The notes: generated by a model from the letters alone, not told the origin. A stretch of DNA of 64,000 bases from Marisa cornuarietis (GCA_004794655.1 SMMW01000006.1:160001-224000), one strand, 5' to 3'. Counted from the first letter of the stretch, positions 13,080-23,729 are shown. Made by a program: numbers and translations.

Positions 13080-16000
13080 TTAACGATCATCAAATACAGA
13101 GAAGCTTAACTTTAGTTTGTTTAACATGCGTTCTTCTTCTGCCCGGTTCCATTTCTCTAGCAACAAATTGAAGGTATACAAAAAGGGATTTAAAGCTGAG
13201 TTTAATGGCAGCACAAAAATTACCATAGCCACACTTGCCTCACCAGGAACGGGGACTCCCAATGCGGCTAAGACACTGACCATTCCTACTGGAAACCAGC
13301 ACAGGAAGTCAGACACCACGACAGTGGCCAGGCGGCGAGCTATGATAATATCTTTCGATTTTTTTGTCGTGTTTTCTTTCATAGAATTCGTTCGTACTGA
13401 CCAGTATATGCAAATCTGACCAACTGCGATGATAACAAAAAGGACCATGTTAAAGATGATCATAACTCCAAAAGAGTAGCTACGGCCACTAAAGCTTTTC
13501 CTTGTTATTGGAAGTGGGATGCAGATGGCGTTTTGTTCATAAAACTTCCAGTTAGAGACGATGGGTAATAAAGGAATACCAGCCAAAGTAAGGCCTACAG
13601 CCCAAGCCAGTCCACACGCCCACGATGCTGACCTGCGTTCAAAGCGGAATTTACTGAACGGAAAGCGGAGAACAATAAAACGGTCGATGGTTATGAGACA
13701 GATGATCAAGGCCGACACCTCACTCGACAAGAAAGAGAAGAATCCTGCAACTTTGCACGTTGTGCTGACTTTCCATTGGACATCGTGCCACAAGTAGATC
13801 GAACGGTAGGTCTCGTCTGCCACCCCCAATATGGCCAGGTACACGCCCATCAAGAAGTCAGATACACTCAGGTTAGTAACAAAGACACTAAAACCTGACA
13901 CAGAGATGCTTCTATGAAAATGTTGTCTAAACAAAAAGCATCCGGCATTACCGGTAATTGACAAAACACAGAACAGCCACAGAAAAACTCGGTAAATGTC
14001 TGATCGCAAAAGATCATCGCACGACGAAATTTCATCGACAGGAGCGAAACACGAACTTGTCTCGAAGGAGTTCGGCAGATTCTGGTGACAACATAGCTTA
14101 TAATTATCGGCAAAGACTGCAAGAAGATGTTTTACGGGTTTCAGAACTTCATGAGGAAATATCTCCAATGGGTTATTTCTCATATCTAACTTCTTCAGTT
14201 CTGGTAAGAAAATGAAACCATTATCTGTTATTTCTTGAACCTGAGTAAATGACATATTGAGATTTTCAATATTCGAGAAATTAAAAAATACTCTACAGTC
14301 AAAAGTTATTAGAAAAGTGCGTGTGATATCTATGTTTAGGAGATGATTGTGTATATATGGCATACCGCTATTTTTTAAATGTACTAGGGGATTGCCAGCC
14401 AAACGTAATTCTTTTAAGTTGCTTAATAATTCTAATGAGTTAAAGTCAAAGAAAGTTATCTGGTTATCACTAAGATCTAGAGTCTGCAGGTTTGGTAAAT
14501 AAACTGATGGAACAGATGTTAGTCCACAAAATGCTAGTCTTATCCGAATAAGATAGACATTAAAGGAAAATGTTTTTAGAGTCATACCTGAATTCGTCCC
14601 GTCTATGTAGCGTAATTCGGGAAAATTATGTGCTGCAATTATTTGATTACAGACAAATGCAAGTCCCTGACATAAACACTCGTCAGGGCAACGAAGTCGG
14701 CAAAACATCTCATCGTCGTGTTGCGGACACTGTGGCCAGCCGTCGCACACGTTGTCGCCATGGACACAAACACTGGATCCCCGACAGCGATAGAAGCCCG
14801 GACACGTGTACTGCTGGCAGTCCTCCTCGTCCTCGTGGGAGGGACAGTCGTACACACCGTTACAGCGCACGTACACGGGCAGACAGTAAGCAGACTCGCC
14901 TGCACACCGGAAGTGCGTTTGTGGACATGGCTCAGAAGGTGCGAGAGGTACTTGGTAAAAATCACCTTTGCCGTCAAAGAAAACTATTGCTGGAGGAAAC
15001 AGTCTAGCCTTGTTCGGATAGCTATAGAAATACATATCTAGGCAGTCTTCGTCCGACCCATCCCAACAGTCTCTATACAAATCGCAGAAGTTGTTAAAAG
15101 GGATGCACTGTCCGCTATTGCATGTGAACTCTTGGCACTTACTGTCGTGTTTACAGAAATTTTCGTCAGACCCATCAAGGCAGTCCTTTCTGAAGTCACA
15201 TACCAGACTGTAGGGCAGTGTGTCAAGACCATCATCACATGGAAACATTTGCGTTTCGACTGGTTCAATCAAATCTCTTTCAGTTCGGCAGTAGAGCGGG
15301 CGGCCAGTTGTTCCGCAATTAGTCTTTGGATCACACGATAAAAACAAGTGTGTCGCATGGCCTGAAGGACAGTAGGCAATCAGCACTTTCGTATTGCTCC
15401 AAGGCGTTGAAATCTTGATGGCAGAAACACTAAGTGAAGCAATGGTTTCAATCTGAGCATTATATTCACACACCGTGCTCTTTATAGCAGGTGCATCGCA
15501 TTCCACCAACAGTGCTCTCAAAGGGTGAAGGTAGTCATAAAAGCCACAAGTACGTCTGGTAAAATCATCAAAGAGCTCCTGGGATGTGTTCGTTTCGTAA
15601 GAGATTGTGTTATCAGCCCAAATAAACGCGTGTTTGTAATACTTTGGCCAATTTGTATTCGTCGTTTTCAGTCCAATTAAAGCCATGTAGTGATTATATC
15701 CGTATTCAAATATTCTTAAGAACGCTTCCCATTCTGTCTTAGATTTCATGCCAGCTCTGTTTCCCCCTAGCTTGTGACACTCATTGTCTAGGGTGTCCCA
15801 CTGACTAATTTTATCTTTGTCTATATACATGTAACATTTTCTGCCAACTGCAACAGAGCCGTTACAGGCAGGACTGCTGTAGGGACAGTGTGACCCTTCG
15901 TCCTGTCCTTCGTGACACTCCGGCTCCAGGTTGCACTCCAGGTGTTGTTTGAATGTGTTATAGTTAGGCATGGAGCAATCCCAGAGACCGCTGTCGAAGC

Positions 16001-17099
16001 GGCGAGGGGCTTGAGACGAGGGATGAAAGGTGAAGAGCAATTTGAAGCCAATTCCATAATAGTTTGACTTTTTTTCCAATTGAAGAAACACCTTTGTTTC
16101 AACACTGGGTGAATTTTTCTGTAAAGCGTACAGTTTGCTTAAAAGAACCAGCGACCCAGTGTCGTTGATTGTGTACACCGATAGTACATCATCTCCAGGA
16201 TAAACAAAGTATCTCACATCAAGCTGTACTTTTGTAAAACTGATCATCATAACGTGATTATCTGGGGCAGTAATCTGTCGCGTGGCATTGGTGCCACAAG
16301 GATACTGCTTACCATCATTAAAGCCATATGACATGACATAACCCGACGTTGGTGACATATAGACTATGGGAAGTGTGTACAAGACACTTTTCTCCACTGC
16401 CTCAAAGTGTACTTGAAAGTCCAGAATGAGTGAAGTGTTTCGCAGACTGTCATGAAAGAAGAATGTTTGCTGGTTGAGATCACTTACTGCTATTGTCGTG
16501 CCTCTCTTGATAACTGTGCACTTGTACACAACCTTAGAACACCTGGTGGAGTTATTGATGATAGTGACTGAGGCATCGATTAAGCAGGGATCTAAAAGAA
16601 ACAGCACATAACTTGAAACAACATAGCCTGTAGGTACTTCAACAGACCAGACGCAGTCCGGAACTGACCTGGTTTGATTGTGCCCTCCTGACCTGCCGTA
16701 AATCACACCTCTGAGACTGGAGGAATGAAAACTGGTTGTGTATCGGCACTCATTCACGTTGATATGAAATATCTCTTGCTTTCGTTGAGATCCCAAACTA
16801 TCTTCCGTCCAGTTTGTAGTAACACTAACTGATTGGGTTTCATTATATAGGACTTCTTCCGACGGTTTTGTAGTTGAAATTACTGCTTGTCTACTTCCGT
16901 AGTACGCTGATATGTTATGTATATGATGTGCATATGATATTGTGTTAGTACTTCGTGTTGTCTTAGGCGTTTCGTCGTTCCAATCAATGAATGATTCCAT
17001 AAACTTGTCATCTGTATAGCATGAGTGGCTCAATGACAGCAACAATGCTGTCAGTAACGCAGTAACTCTAGTGGAGGACGTACAGCGTGTGCAATGCAT
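13080..17099 (-). CDS. Receptor A1: CUB/C-type lectin/LDLa/LRR 7TM GPCR (GRL101-like)
   Basis: An intronless frame of 1339 residues encodes a plasma-membrane receptor. Order: signal peptide 1-28; CUB-like 118-235 and 247-358; degenerate LDLa 375-405; C-type lectin-like domain 411-545 without EPN/QPD or WND calcium motifs; LDLa modules 621-649, 655-686, 725-761 and 766-800 with Asp-Gly-Ser-Asp-Glu type acidic ends; LRR N-cap 803-817; LRRs 825-1000; LGR-type hinge with CC and SSC 1002-1027; seven helices 1035-1312. Activation motifs are intact: DRF 1139-1141, CWFP 1267-1270, NPFLY 1304-1308. The LRR-hinge-7TM part is LGR/relaxin-receptor-like, so G-protein signalling is expected; the ligand is unknown. 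The frame is open 38 codons further upstream, but those codons read a transposon, and ATG 17099 follows a good splice acceptor, so I start there. It is divergently paired with B1. Confidence 0.93.
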   Translation of the reverse strand: MHCTRCTSSTRVTALLTALLLSLSHSCYTDDKFMESFIDWNDETPKTTRSTNTISYAHHIHNISAYYGSRQAVISTTKPSEEVLYNETQSVSVTTNWTEDSLGSQRKQEIFHINVNECRYTTSFHSSSLRGVIYGRSGGHNQTRSVPDCVWSVEVPTGYVVSSYVLFLLDPCLIDASVTIINNSTRCSKVVYKCTVIKRGTTIAVSDLNQQTFFFHDSLRNTSLILDFQVHFEAVEKSVLYTLPIVYMSPTSGYVMSYGFNDGKQYPCGTNATRQITAPDNHVMMISFTKVQLDVRYFVYPGDDVLSVYTINDTGSLVLLSKLYALQKNSPSVETKVFLQLEKKSNYYGIGFKLLFTFHPSSQAPRRFDSGLWDCSMPNYNTFKQHLECNLEPECHEGQDEGSHCPYSSPACNGSVAVGRKCYMYIDKDKISQWDTLDNECHKLGGNRAGMKSKTEWEAFLRIFEYGYNHYMALIGLKTTNTNWPKYYKHAFIWADNTISYETNTSQELFDDFTRRTCGFYDYLHPLRALLVECDAPAIKSTVCEYNAQIETIASLSVSAIKISTPWSNTKVLIAYCPSGHATHLFLSCDPKTNCGTTGRPLYCRTERDLIEPVETQMFPCDDGLDTLPYSLVCDFRKDCLDGSDENFCKHDSKCQEFTCNSGQCIPFNNFCDLYRDCWDGSDEDCLDMYFYSYPNKARLFPPAIVFFDGKGDFYQVPLAPSEPCPQTHFRCAGESAYCLPVYVRCNGVYDCPSHEDEEDCQQYTCPGFYRCRGSSVCVHGDNVCDGWPQCPQHDDEMFCRLRCPDECLCQGLAFVCNQIIAAHNFPELRYIDGTNSGMTLKTFSFNVYLIRIRLAFCGLTSVPSVYLPNLQTLDLSDNQITFFDFNSLELLSNLKELRLAGNPLVHLKNSGMPYIHNHLLNIDITRTFLITFDCRVFFNFSNIENLNMSFTQVQEITDNGFIFLPELKKLDMRNNPLEIFPHEVLKPVKHLLAVFADNYKLCCHQNLPNSFETSSCFAPVDEISSCDDLLRSDIYRVFLWLFCVLSITGNAGCFLFRQHFHRSISVSGFSVFVTNLSVSDFLMGVYLAILGVADETYRSIYLWHDVQWKVSTTCKVAGFFSFLSSEVSALIICLITIDRFIVLRFPFSKFRFERRSASWACGLAWAVGLTLAGIPLLPIVSNWKFYEQNAICIPLPITRKSFSGRSYSFGVMIIFNMVLFVIIAVGQICIYWSVRTNSMKENTTKKSKDIIIARRLATVVVSDFLCWFPVGMVSVLAALGVPVPGEASVAMVIFVLPLNSALNPFLYTFNLLLEKWNRAEEERMLNKLKLSFSVFDDR

Positions 17100-17117
17100 C
17101 TGAAGCAGAAATGGAAA
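17100..17117 (-). promoter_or_regulatory. Probable 3' splice site just before the A1 start codon
   Basis: On the minus strand TTTCCATTTCTGCTTCAG immediately precedes the A1 ATG. A2 has CTCTTGCTCTTTCTTCAG at the homologous place, and both are followed by alignable exon sequence beginning ATG. This suggests a separate upstream 5'UTR exon joined to a single large coding exon. Confidence 0.6.
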
Positions 17118-17138
17118 CTCATTACCGACATCATCATT

Positions 17139-17331
17139 ACTTAAATCCGCGGTTCTCAACCTGGGGGGCGCGCCCCCCAAGGGGGGCGCAAGCTGCTGAA
17201 AAGGGGGCCGCAAAGGCGGTCATTTTCTTATATCTCATATAGGTATAAGTGGCTAAGGGGGGCGCGCGGACGTACCTTTATTCGTCTGGGGGGGCGTCAC
17301 AAGTAAAAGGTTGAGAAACGCTGACTTAAAT
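17139..17331. mobile_element. hAT-like MITE with 8-bp target-site duplication
   Basis: The element is 17147-17323 (177 bp). It is flanked by perfect copies of ACTTAAAT at 17139-17146 and 17324-17331. Its ends form imperfect inverted repeats, CCGCGGTTCTCAACCT and CAGCGTTTCTCAACCT (14 of 16 match), the classic TTCTCAACCT type of hAT elements, which make 8-bp duplications. The interior is GC-rich with GGGGGGCGCGCCCCCC-like palindromes and no transposase. It lies 40 bp upstream of the A1 start and probably within an intron. Confidence 0.9.
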
Positions 17332-18854
17332 GGTTAGTGTCCCTAGCACGGCCTCCTTTAATAATCTGTTGACTTGTATCGAGCCACATCTAATTTCCTT
17401 TAAAAAAAAAAGACCACGCACATACACAATCACTTCAATTTTTTTTAATCAAAAGATCTACAAACATTTCTTGTCACTGTGGTAGTAATGAAAACAATCT
17501 CTTGGATTTACTATGAGGAAAAGCTAATTCTCAACTTTCAAACCCACCTCTTTTGGTATGTATGCAATGAAAAGGAAAGGTGAACGGTGTATCAAGAGTG
17601 TCACGAATTACGAGCGGTTGAAGTTAAGGGTAACAGAAATATCAGGTAACTCCTTGGAGTATAAGGTAACTCATTTTCCCCTCCATTCGCTTTCCATTAC
17701 AGATAAGCATGACAGTTTCATGAGCTCTTAGCTAACGACTTAGTGTTACCTGTTTAGATAGCACTTAGCGGTGCTCTGTATCTCGCTCCACACGACTATA
17801 AACACCGACTACACTTTCTTTATTGATTTCGAAAATAGGGTCTGGTATAATTTTCAGCAAAGTACAGAGTAAAATTGTTCACTAAAAGAGTATTTAAAAA
17901 CGTCTTTCATGAAAGATAATTATGCTTAACAGTAACTCCTTATTCTGCTGATGCTTTTTAAGTTCATCGTAAAAGTAATTTCACGTAATGCTTGCTGTGC
18001 GACTTAAATTTATTCACAAGGACCGATAGGGCTAAAAATAATATACACGCTGTCTGTACGGTTAAAAGACGATAAAAAGCCACATTTTACATGTTTTTTT
18101 TGAAAAAAAAACACCCTACGGTGTCAAGCTGGTGGAAATTTGCAGAGGAGTCAATAGCTTATCAAAATCATGAAGCTCGATAAATGGATACACGATATCA
18201 ATTATATGACTATATATTTGAAAAATTGTTAGATATCGGTGGTACCAAAACTCCTTACATGTTCGAGTGTAGAGAACTTTTTATCCAGATTGCACGTAAA
18301 AAGGCAAAAGTATCGCACGTTCTGAAGTATCGAAACAGAACCTGTTCGAGTAGTTTTACAGTACATAGTGTGTACTAAACACGACACTAGAAACACCTTC
18401 TACAAATACCTTAAAGACTAGATTGCGACTCGTACCATTTACACACTGCCTCCTCAATGTACCATTAGCTTACAAATTGAAAGTGCTTGTGTGTAGATAT
18501 ACATTATATATTCTATTAATATATATGTATATACCTGTAGAGGATACTGCCATATTAATTTGCTGCTAACGGGCACGCCCAAAGCATTTATTTATTTCCG
18601 AATGCTTGTTAATTTTTATATAAAATGAAGCTGAAGATAAAGTACTTATGACAAAAAGGGAGAATAGTTTCTTGGAGAAATGTGGTTACGTTTCGGATCG
18701 CAATATTTTTCATGTCACTTAGAAAACTTCTTTTTTGCAGATATTCATGATTCATCTGCAACATTTAATATTTTCGCTGGTAAAATATTTAAAAATATTT
18801 CTAATTTATTAAGTACTGAGATTCAATGGGTAAGCTGTATTGTTAGGGAATTTA

Positions 18855-18890
<36 letters not shown>

Positions 18891-19565
18891 CTGTGTGCCA
18901 CCGTGCCTGTGGGCTTTCACACGTACGTCTGTACGCGTTTGTTCAGTTGTGTAGTATTTAAAAATGTGCTTGATGTTTCTATTATTGGAAATAAAGGTAA
19001 CTTTATTTTTAAACGTTATTAAAGGAAATTTTCGTTTCGTTGATAATTTTCGTGTTGAAATCTAATCTTGTATTACGTATAAGAAAATGGTTCACGAACT
19101 AACGAAATATTTTCGGATACTGTATGTATTCTTTTCGAGATCTGTAATACTCGTCGCGGTAATTATTTTTAAATATTTAACGGTGCATTAAATTTGTATA
19201 AAATTAATCTCTTCGACTTAATTTGTTAGTAGGATTTAAATATTAGTTATTTACTGTAAGACCTGACTAGAACAGTCAAATCAGAGCAAGATCCGAATTT
19301 TTTCTGTGCATTTCAGTCAGTGGCACTAGCAGTGCATTTAGTGAAAAAAACATTTATCGAAGTACTCTTACGCTACCTCAGAAAACTTTATATTTACCTG
19401 TGAATAACAGTAATGTGTTTAAAGCAAGCACAGGCACAAAACAGATATAATGAACTGTTCAAAATCTTTATCACAGTAATAAAAGATAGAAGACGCAGAG
19501 GCAAGTGAATATCTCCTGCTGAGGAAAAAAAAACCGTTCACTTACCTTTTACTCTTTGTAAGAAG
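17332..19565. other. Shared 5' region between divergent A1 and B1
   Basis: No coding sequence was found. The region separates the two divergent start codons and should hold both promoters and any 5'UTR exons. It contains AT-rich stretches and a TG repeat at 18858-18889. No TATA box could be assigned without transcript starts. Confidence 0.5.
18858..18889. repeat. (TG)n microsatellite in the A1/B1 intergenic region
   Basis: Sixteen TG units followed by a degenerate CTGTGTGCC stretch. The B2/A2 intergenic region also has a TG tract, at 50348-50428. Confidence 0.95.
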
Positions 19566-22500
19566 ATGCTGAAGAACAGTTCATCAGATGCATACAACTC
19601 TGCACCATCAAACATGTTTTATTTTCAAGGAAGCTGGCGCTTAAAAATTCTCCTGTACGAAATATTTCTCACTTTTTATTTTTGGCAAGGTGTACGCCTG
19701 ACGTTTTGCATTCGAGGTGATGTCACACAACCTTATCAAATAAATGACACTCTTGATGCCCTCCGAAGGGATTATACCGACATAACTGTCCCTGGAATTC
19801 TTCATCTTTCAAATTCCGAAGTTCAAAGTGATGTGACAAGAAAAACTCGTCTTAATTCGTGGAAAACACTGAATGTGCAACAGGTCACAGCACCTGATTC
19901 TACTAAGCAGATATATGGCGACCAAAACAAAAAAGAAACAATATATGAGCTGAGAGAAGACCAGTGCCTGACAAAAAATCTCATTACTTTTTCAGGTCAG
20001 GTGGGTGTTATCCACGCTCTTTTGAACAGTACAAATGTACCTCCACCTGACTGCACTCTTAGCATTATCGTTCCTGAAGACAAATATGTCGAAGTAGCGT
20101 TGAACTACTCTAGTCAGTTGCCAGAATTTTTCATCATAGCATCAGAAGATCCGGAATTTAATGATCCTATGAGCACGTTTCGCTTATCGACTTTCAGACG
20201 TAATTTTCCTTTGCTGTTAAGTGGCTCCAACAAGATGTTTATCCGAATTGCGATGGTGGAAAGAACTGAGTTCAATCTAAGCTTTTTCGGCAATGAGGAA
20301 GACTTGCGAATGACGCTCCCACTTCTGCGCACATCACCTACTTCCGGCTATATTTCTACGTGGGGGTTTGAAAGCAACAGGGGACACCCATGCTTTATGA
20401 ATGCTTCTCGTACTGTTGATGTTCCTCTAAATCATGTGGTCATGGTTAGCTTCCTTTATGTGGATATTTATTATGATGTCATCAATATTTGCAACTGGGT
20501 TCACATACAGCTCTATGACATTGAGGCAAATGGAAGCGGTTCACTAAAGATGGAAATCTGCATAAATTCAGTAACGCCAGCGTTAGTGCTGGATCGCTCT
20601 ATTCAAGTTCGTTTTTATAGTGTAATATGTGTAGGAAGAGGTTTTAAGATGATCTTTTCATTTCACCCTATGCATAATGAACCAATCAGACGGAACAGCG
20701 GGCTGTGGAATTGTTCTGTGCCGCACTACAACACATTCAAACAACACTTGGAGTGCAACTTGGAGCCGGAGTGTCAGGGAGGAGAGGACGAGGGGCCTCA
20801 TTGTCCATACAGCAGTCCCGCCTGTAACGGTTCTGTTGCCATAGGAAATAAATGCTTCATTTCCGTGAAAACCTCGGGGTACACGACCTGGCCTTTTGCT
20901 AGTCGAGAATGCAGAAGCCGAGGAGGTAATCTTGCTACGATAAAGAACAAACAAGAGCAGAATGTTGTAAACAAAATGTATCAGTTTGAAAAGTCACCAG
21001 TAAATATGCATGTAGGTTTGAGCACATACGATGGCACTTTACCCTCGCAGTACAAAAATGTTTTAGTTTGGTCTGATGGTACTATTGCCTACGACTACAC
21101 CTACCTTGCTCAAAATGAAAATTATGGATCATTAAATATATATAACTCTTACTGTTTTACTTCAACAGTTCGTGATATGAAATTGCTTTTACAGCCATGC
21201 GTTTCACCATACGATGGAGGAATTCCGTTGTGTGAGTTTTCTGTCACAAAGGTAATGCTTCAAATGTTTGTATTGGCCCCAGTCATCAATAGCGAGTACA
21301 TCTTAAAAATCAACAGCAGCCTCTACGTCTGGTGTCCTGATGGTCATTTCACGTTTGAGTTTTTGTCTTGTGATGAACGTAGTCACTGTGGTGCGCAAAA
21401 GTTTCCTTTGTATTGTCAGACCCGCATGAAGATCAACCATAGATATGTTTTCATAGCCATGTTTGTGTGTCTTGATCATAGCTACACTCTGCATTACAGC
21501 CTCGTGTGTGACTTTAGAGAGGACTGCAAGGATGGATCTGACGAGATTTTCTGCAGACGAGATCAACACTGTGAAGGATATAGATGCCTTAACGGCCAAT
21601 GCATCAGTTCTAACAAACGATGCGATCTGAGCAGAGACTGCTGGGATGCCTCAGACGAAGACTGCTCCACATTTCAAACATGGTACGCCAACAGGGAGAG
21701 CTTTGCTGAGCCACCTGCAGTGATAGACTTTGATGAACACAGTAACCTTGTGTACACAAAGCTAAACGTATCTGACGCATGCCCAGACACGCACTTCCGA
21801 TGTCCACCTGACGGCTACTGTCTACCTATTTACGTTCGGTGTAACGGCGTGTACGACTGCCCTTATCACGAGGACGAGGAAGACTGCACGAGTTACACGT
21901 GTCCGGGTTTCTACAGATGTCGTGGCTCCAGTGTGTGCGTGCACGTGGATCACATGTGTGATGGTCGACCACAGTGTCCACAACACGACGACGAACTGTT
22001 CTGTCAGCTCAGCTGCCCTCAAGGCTGTCTGTGCCAGGGTCTGGCGTTTGTTTGCTCAGAGAAATTCGATATGCAGAATTTTTCTGCTATGCGTTATTTA
22101 GATGCAAGTGGCTCTGGAATGTCAACCAGTGAACTGCCCCCCAGCATTTATCTCGTATGGCTAAGTTTAGCAGCCTGCAAGTTGAAGGTTCTTTCCAGCA
22201 TGTCCTTCCCTAGTCTTCAGACACTTGACTTGAGTGAGAACCTCATTAGCTGGCTTGACATGTCGTACTTCATGCAGTTTGAAAATCTGAGAGTTCTTCG
22301 TTTGGCTGGAAATCCACTGCAGTCCTTGTTCACACGTGACAAAGCCCGCCTTTCAGCTTTGACTTACCTTGATATGTCACTAACCTTACTAAAGACGTTA
22401 GAAGGTGAGGTTTTCTCGAATTTTCCTGACGTCCAAGTTCTGAACGTGTCTTTCTCTCTGCTCACAAATCTTGATTTACACAGTTTCAGATACATGCAGA

Positions 22501-23645
22501 AACTGATCGAGCTAGATGTTAGAGGAAATAACATAAAAGAAATTCACAGCAGGACTCTGAAACACTTAAAGTCACTGCGAACAACTTACTTCAGTTATTA
22601 TACACTTTGCTGCAAAGAATTTCTGCCCGATGTTGAGAATCTGCATTGTTTTTCACCCACTGATACATTTTCTTCTTGTCAGAGCCTTTTACGCTCAACA
22701 TTTCTTTATTTTGTCCTTTGGATTTTCTGTGTAGTTTCATTTGCAGTAAATATCTGTTGCGGTGTTTACACCACCTTTATTGAGACACAAAATGTTGGTT
22801 CCGAATTTAGTTCTTTGATGATAAATTTTATCTTCTCAGATCTAGTCATGAGTGTTTACCTGCTTGTGATCGGAACAGTAGAAGAGGTGTATCGAGATCG
22901 TTACGTGTGGCACGAGCAATCTTGGACCGGCGGATACCTGTGTCAAATCGCCGGGTTTCTGTACTTGTTATCTAGCGAGGTATCGGTCTTCACCCTTTTT
23001 CTTTTAACTGTAGAACGACTTTCTGTGATTAGGTTTAACGCTTACATTTTCCAGGGCCGTTTATTACCTGTTGTTTGTTTTAGCACTTGGTTTGTCGGTG
23101 TTGTTATCGCTGGTCTACCCTTTTTGCCATTTCTTTCCCAGTATGATTTGTACAGACAGAACTCAGTCTGTGCTCCTCTACCGGTGTATGAGGATGGGTT
23201 TGTCGGATGGCCTTACGTATTTGGTGTTGTTGTTGCACTCAACCTTGTCCTGAGCCTGACGGCTGACTTATGTCACGTGGGCAGTGTATGCAGTCTTTCA
23301 ACGAGCACCAGTTGTCACAGATGTGTAGACCAGACAAACAAGGGAGAAAAGATGATAGCTCGCCGATTAACCCTTCTGCTAGTCACAAAAACGTTGGCTT
23401 GCTTACTCTTAGGCATCCTAGCTTTGACAACCTACAGGGGAATATCACATCCCCGTGACATAATCAGTGGTCTGATGTTACTGGTCTTTCCGCTGAACGC
23501 ATCCGTCGACCCTGTCTTTTACTGTCTTAGCCTTTACCGCGAGGAGAGAAGAAAATCTCAGAGACACCGCTTGCTGAAGGTGCTAGAGTCTCACTGCCAG
23601 AAGACACAAGAAACAAATATTTTCGCAGTTAAAACAGTACATTAA
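19566..23645 (+). CDS. Receptor B1: CUB/C-type lectin/LDLa/LRR 7TM protein, atypical GPCR
   Basis: An intronless frame of 1359 residues with the same plan as A1 but clearly a second paralog type. Hydrophobic signal segment 26-41; CUB-like 134-240 and 257-366; degenerate LDLa 383-413; C-type lectin-like domain 420-556 with a WSDGT core; LDLa modules 635-663, 669-700, 739-774 and 779-813; LRR N-cap 817-830; LRRs 838-1012; CC...SSC hinge 1015-1038; seven helices 1046-1322. Receptor-activation motifs are altered: DRY is ERL (1150-1152), CWxP is replaced by Ala-Cys-Leu-Leu with Asp6.44 changed to Lys, and NPxxY is DPVFY (1315-1319). Signalling may therefore be weak or unusual. The Met at codon 17 (19614) aligns with an internal Met of B2 directly before the signal segment and is a credible alternative start. 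A1 lies head-to-head upstream. Confidence 0.92.
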   Translation: MLKNSSSDAYNSAPSNMFYFQGSWRLKILLYEIFLTFYFWQGVRLTFCIRGDVTQPYQINDTLDALRRDYTDITVPGILHLSNSEVQSDVTRKTRLNSWKTLNVQQVTAPDSTKQIYGDQNKKETIYELREDQCLTKNLITFSGQVGVIHALLNSTNVPPPDCTLSIIVPEDKYVEVALNYSSQLPEFFIIASEDPEFNDPMSTFRLSTFRRNFPLLLSGSNKMFIRIAMVERTEFNLSFFGNEEDLRMTLPLLRTSPTSGYISTWGFESNRGHPCFMNASRTVDVPLNHVVMVSFLYVDIYYDVINICNWVHIQLYDIEANGSGSLKMEICINSVTPALVLDRSIQVRFYSVICVGRGFKMIFSFHPMHNEPIRRNSGLWNCSVPHYNTFKQHLECNLEPECQGGEDEGPHCPYSSPACNGSVAIGNKCFISVKTSGYTTWPFASRECRSRGGNLATIKNKQEQNVVNKMYQFEKSPVNMHVGLSTYDGTLPSQYKNVLVWSDGTIAYDYTYLAQNENYGSLNIYNSYCFTSTVRDMKLLLQPCVSPYDGGIPLCEFSVTKVMLQMFVLAPVINSEYILKINSSLYVWCPDGHFTFEFLSCDERSHCGAQKFPLYCQTRMKINHRYVFIAMFVCLDHSYTLHYSLVCDFREDCKDGSDEIFCRRDQHCEGYRCLNGQCISSNKRCDLSRDCWDASDEDCSTFQTWYANRESFAEPPAVIDFDEHSNLVYTKLNVSDACPDTHFRCPPDGYCLPIYVRCNGVYDCPYHEDEEDCTSYTCPGFYRCRGSSVCVHVDHMCDGRPQCPQHDDELFCQLSCPQGCLCQGLAFVCSEKFDMQNFSAMRYLDASGSGMSTSELPPSIYLVWLSLAACKLKVLSSMSFPSLQTLDLSENLISWLDMSYFMQFENLRVLRLAGNPLQSLFTRDKARLSALTYLDMSLTLLKTLEGEVFSNFPDVQVLNVSFSLLTNLDLHSFRYMQKLIELDVRGNNIKEIHSRTLKHLKSLRTTYFSYYTLCCKEFLPDVENLHCFSPTDTFSSCQSLLRSTFLYFVLWIFCVVSFAVNICCGVYTTFIETQNVGSEFSSLMINFIFSDLVMSVYLLVIGTVEEVYRDRYVWHEQSWTGGYLCQIAGFLYLLSSEVSVFTLFLLTVERLSVIRFNAYIFQGRLLPVVCFSTWFVGVVIAGLPFLPFLSQYDLYRQNSVCAPLPVYEDGFVGWPYVFGVVVALNLVLSLTADLCHVGSVCSLSTSTSCHRCVDQTNKGEKMIARRLTLLLVTKTLACLLLGILALTTYRGISHPRDIISGLMLLVFPLNASVDPVFYCLSLYREERRKSQRHRLLKVLESHCQKTQETNIFAVKTVH

Positions 23646-23729
23646 TAGATTAGTTTGTCAAGAAATCCATTTCTTCAGAAAAAAGTGAAGGCTTAACGCA
23701 ATGCGCAAGCCACCCTCATGTTAAAGAAC

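Noticed and set aside
14570..15341. Several open frames antisense to the LDLa region of A1, with similar ones opposite A2, B1 and B2
   Set aside because: They are long because the cysteine- and aspartate-rich LDLa codons leave few antisense stops; they carry no domains or signals.
17100..17213. Upstream in-frame extension of A1 with 38 additional residues
   Set aside because: The codons come mostly from the hAT-like MITE and from a splice-acceptor-like sequence; the ATG at 17099 directly precedes a good signal peptide.
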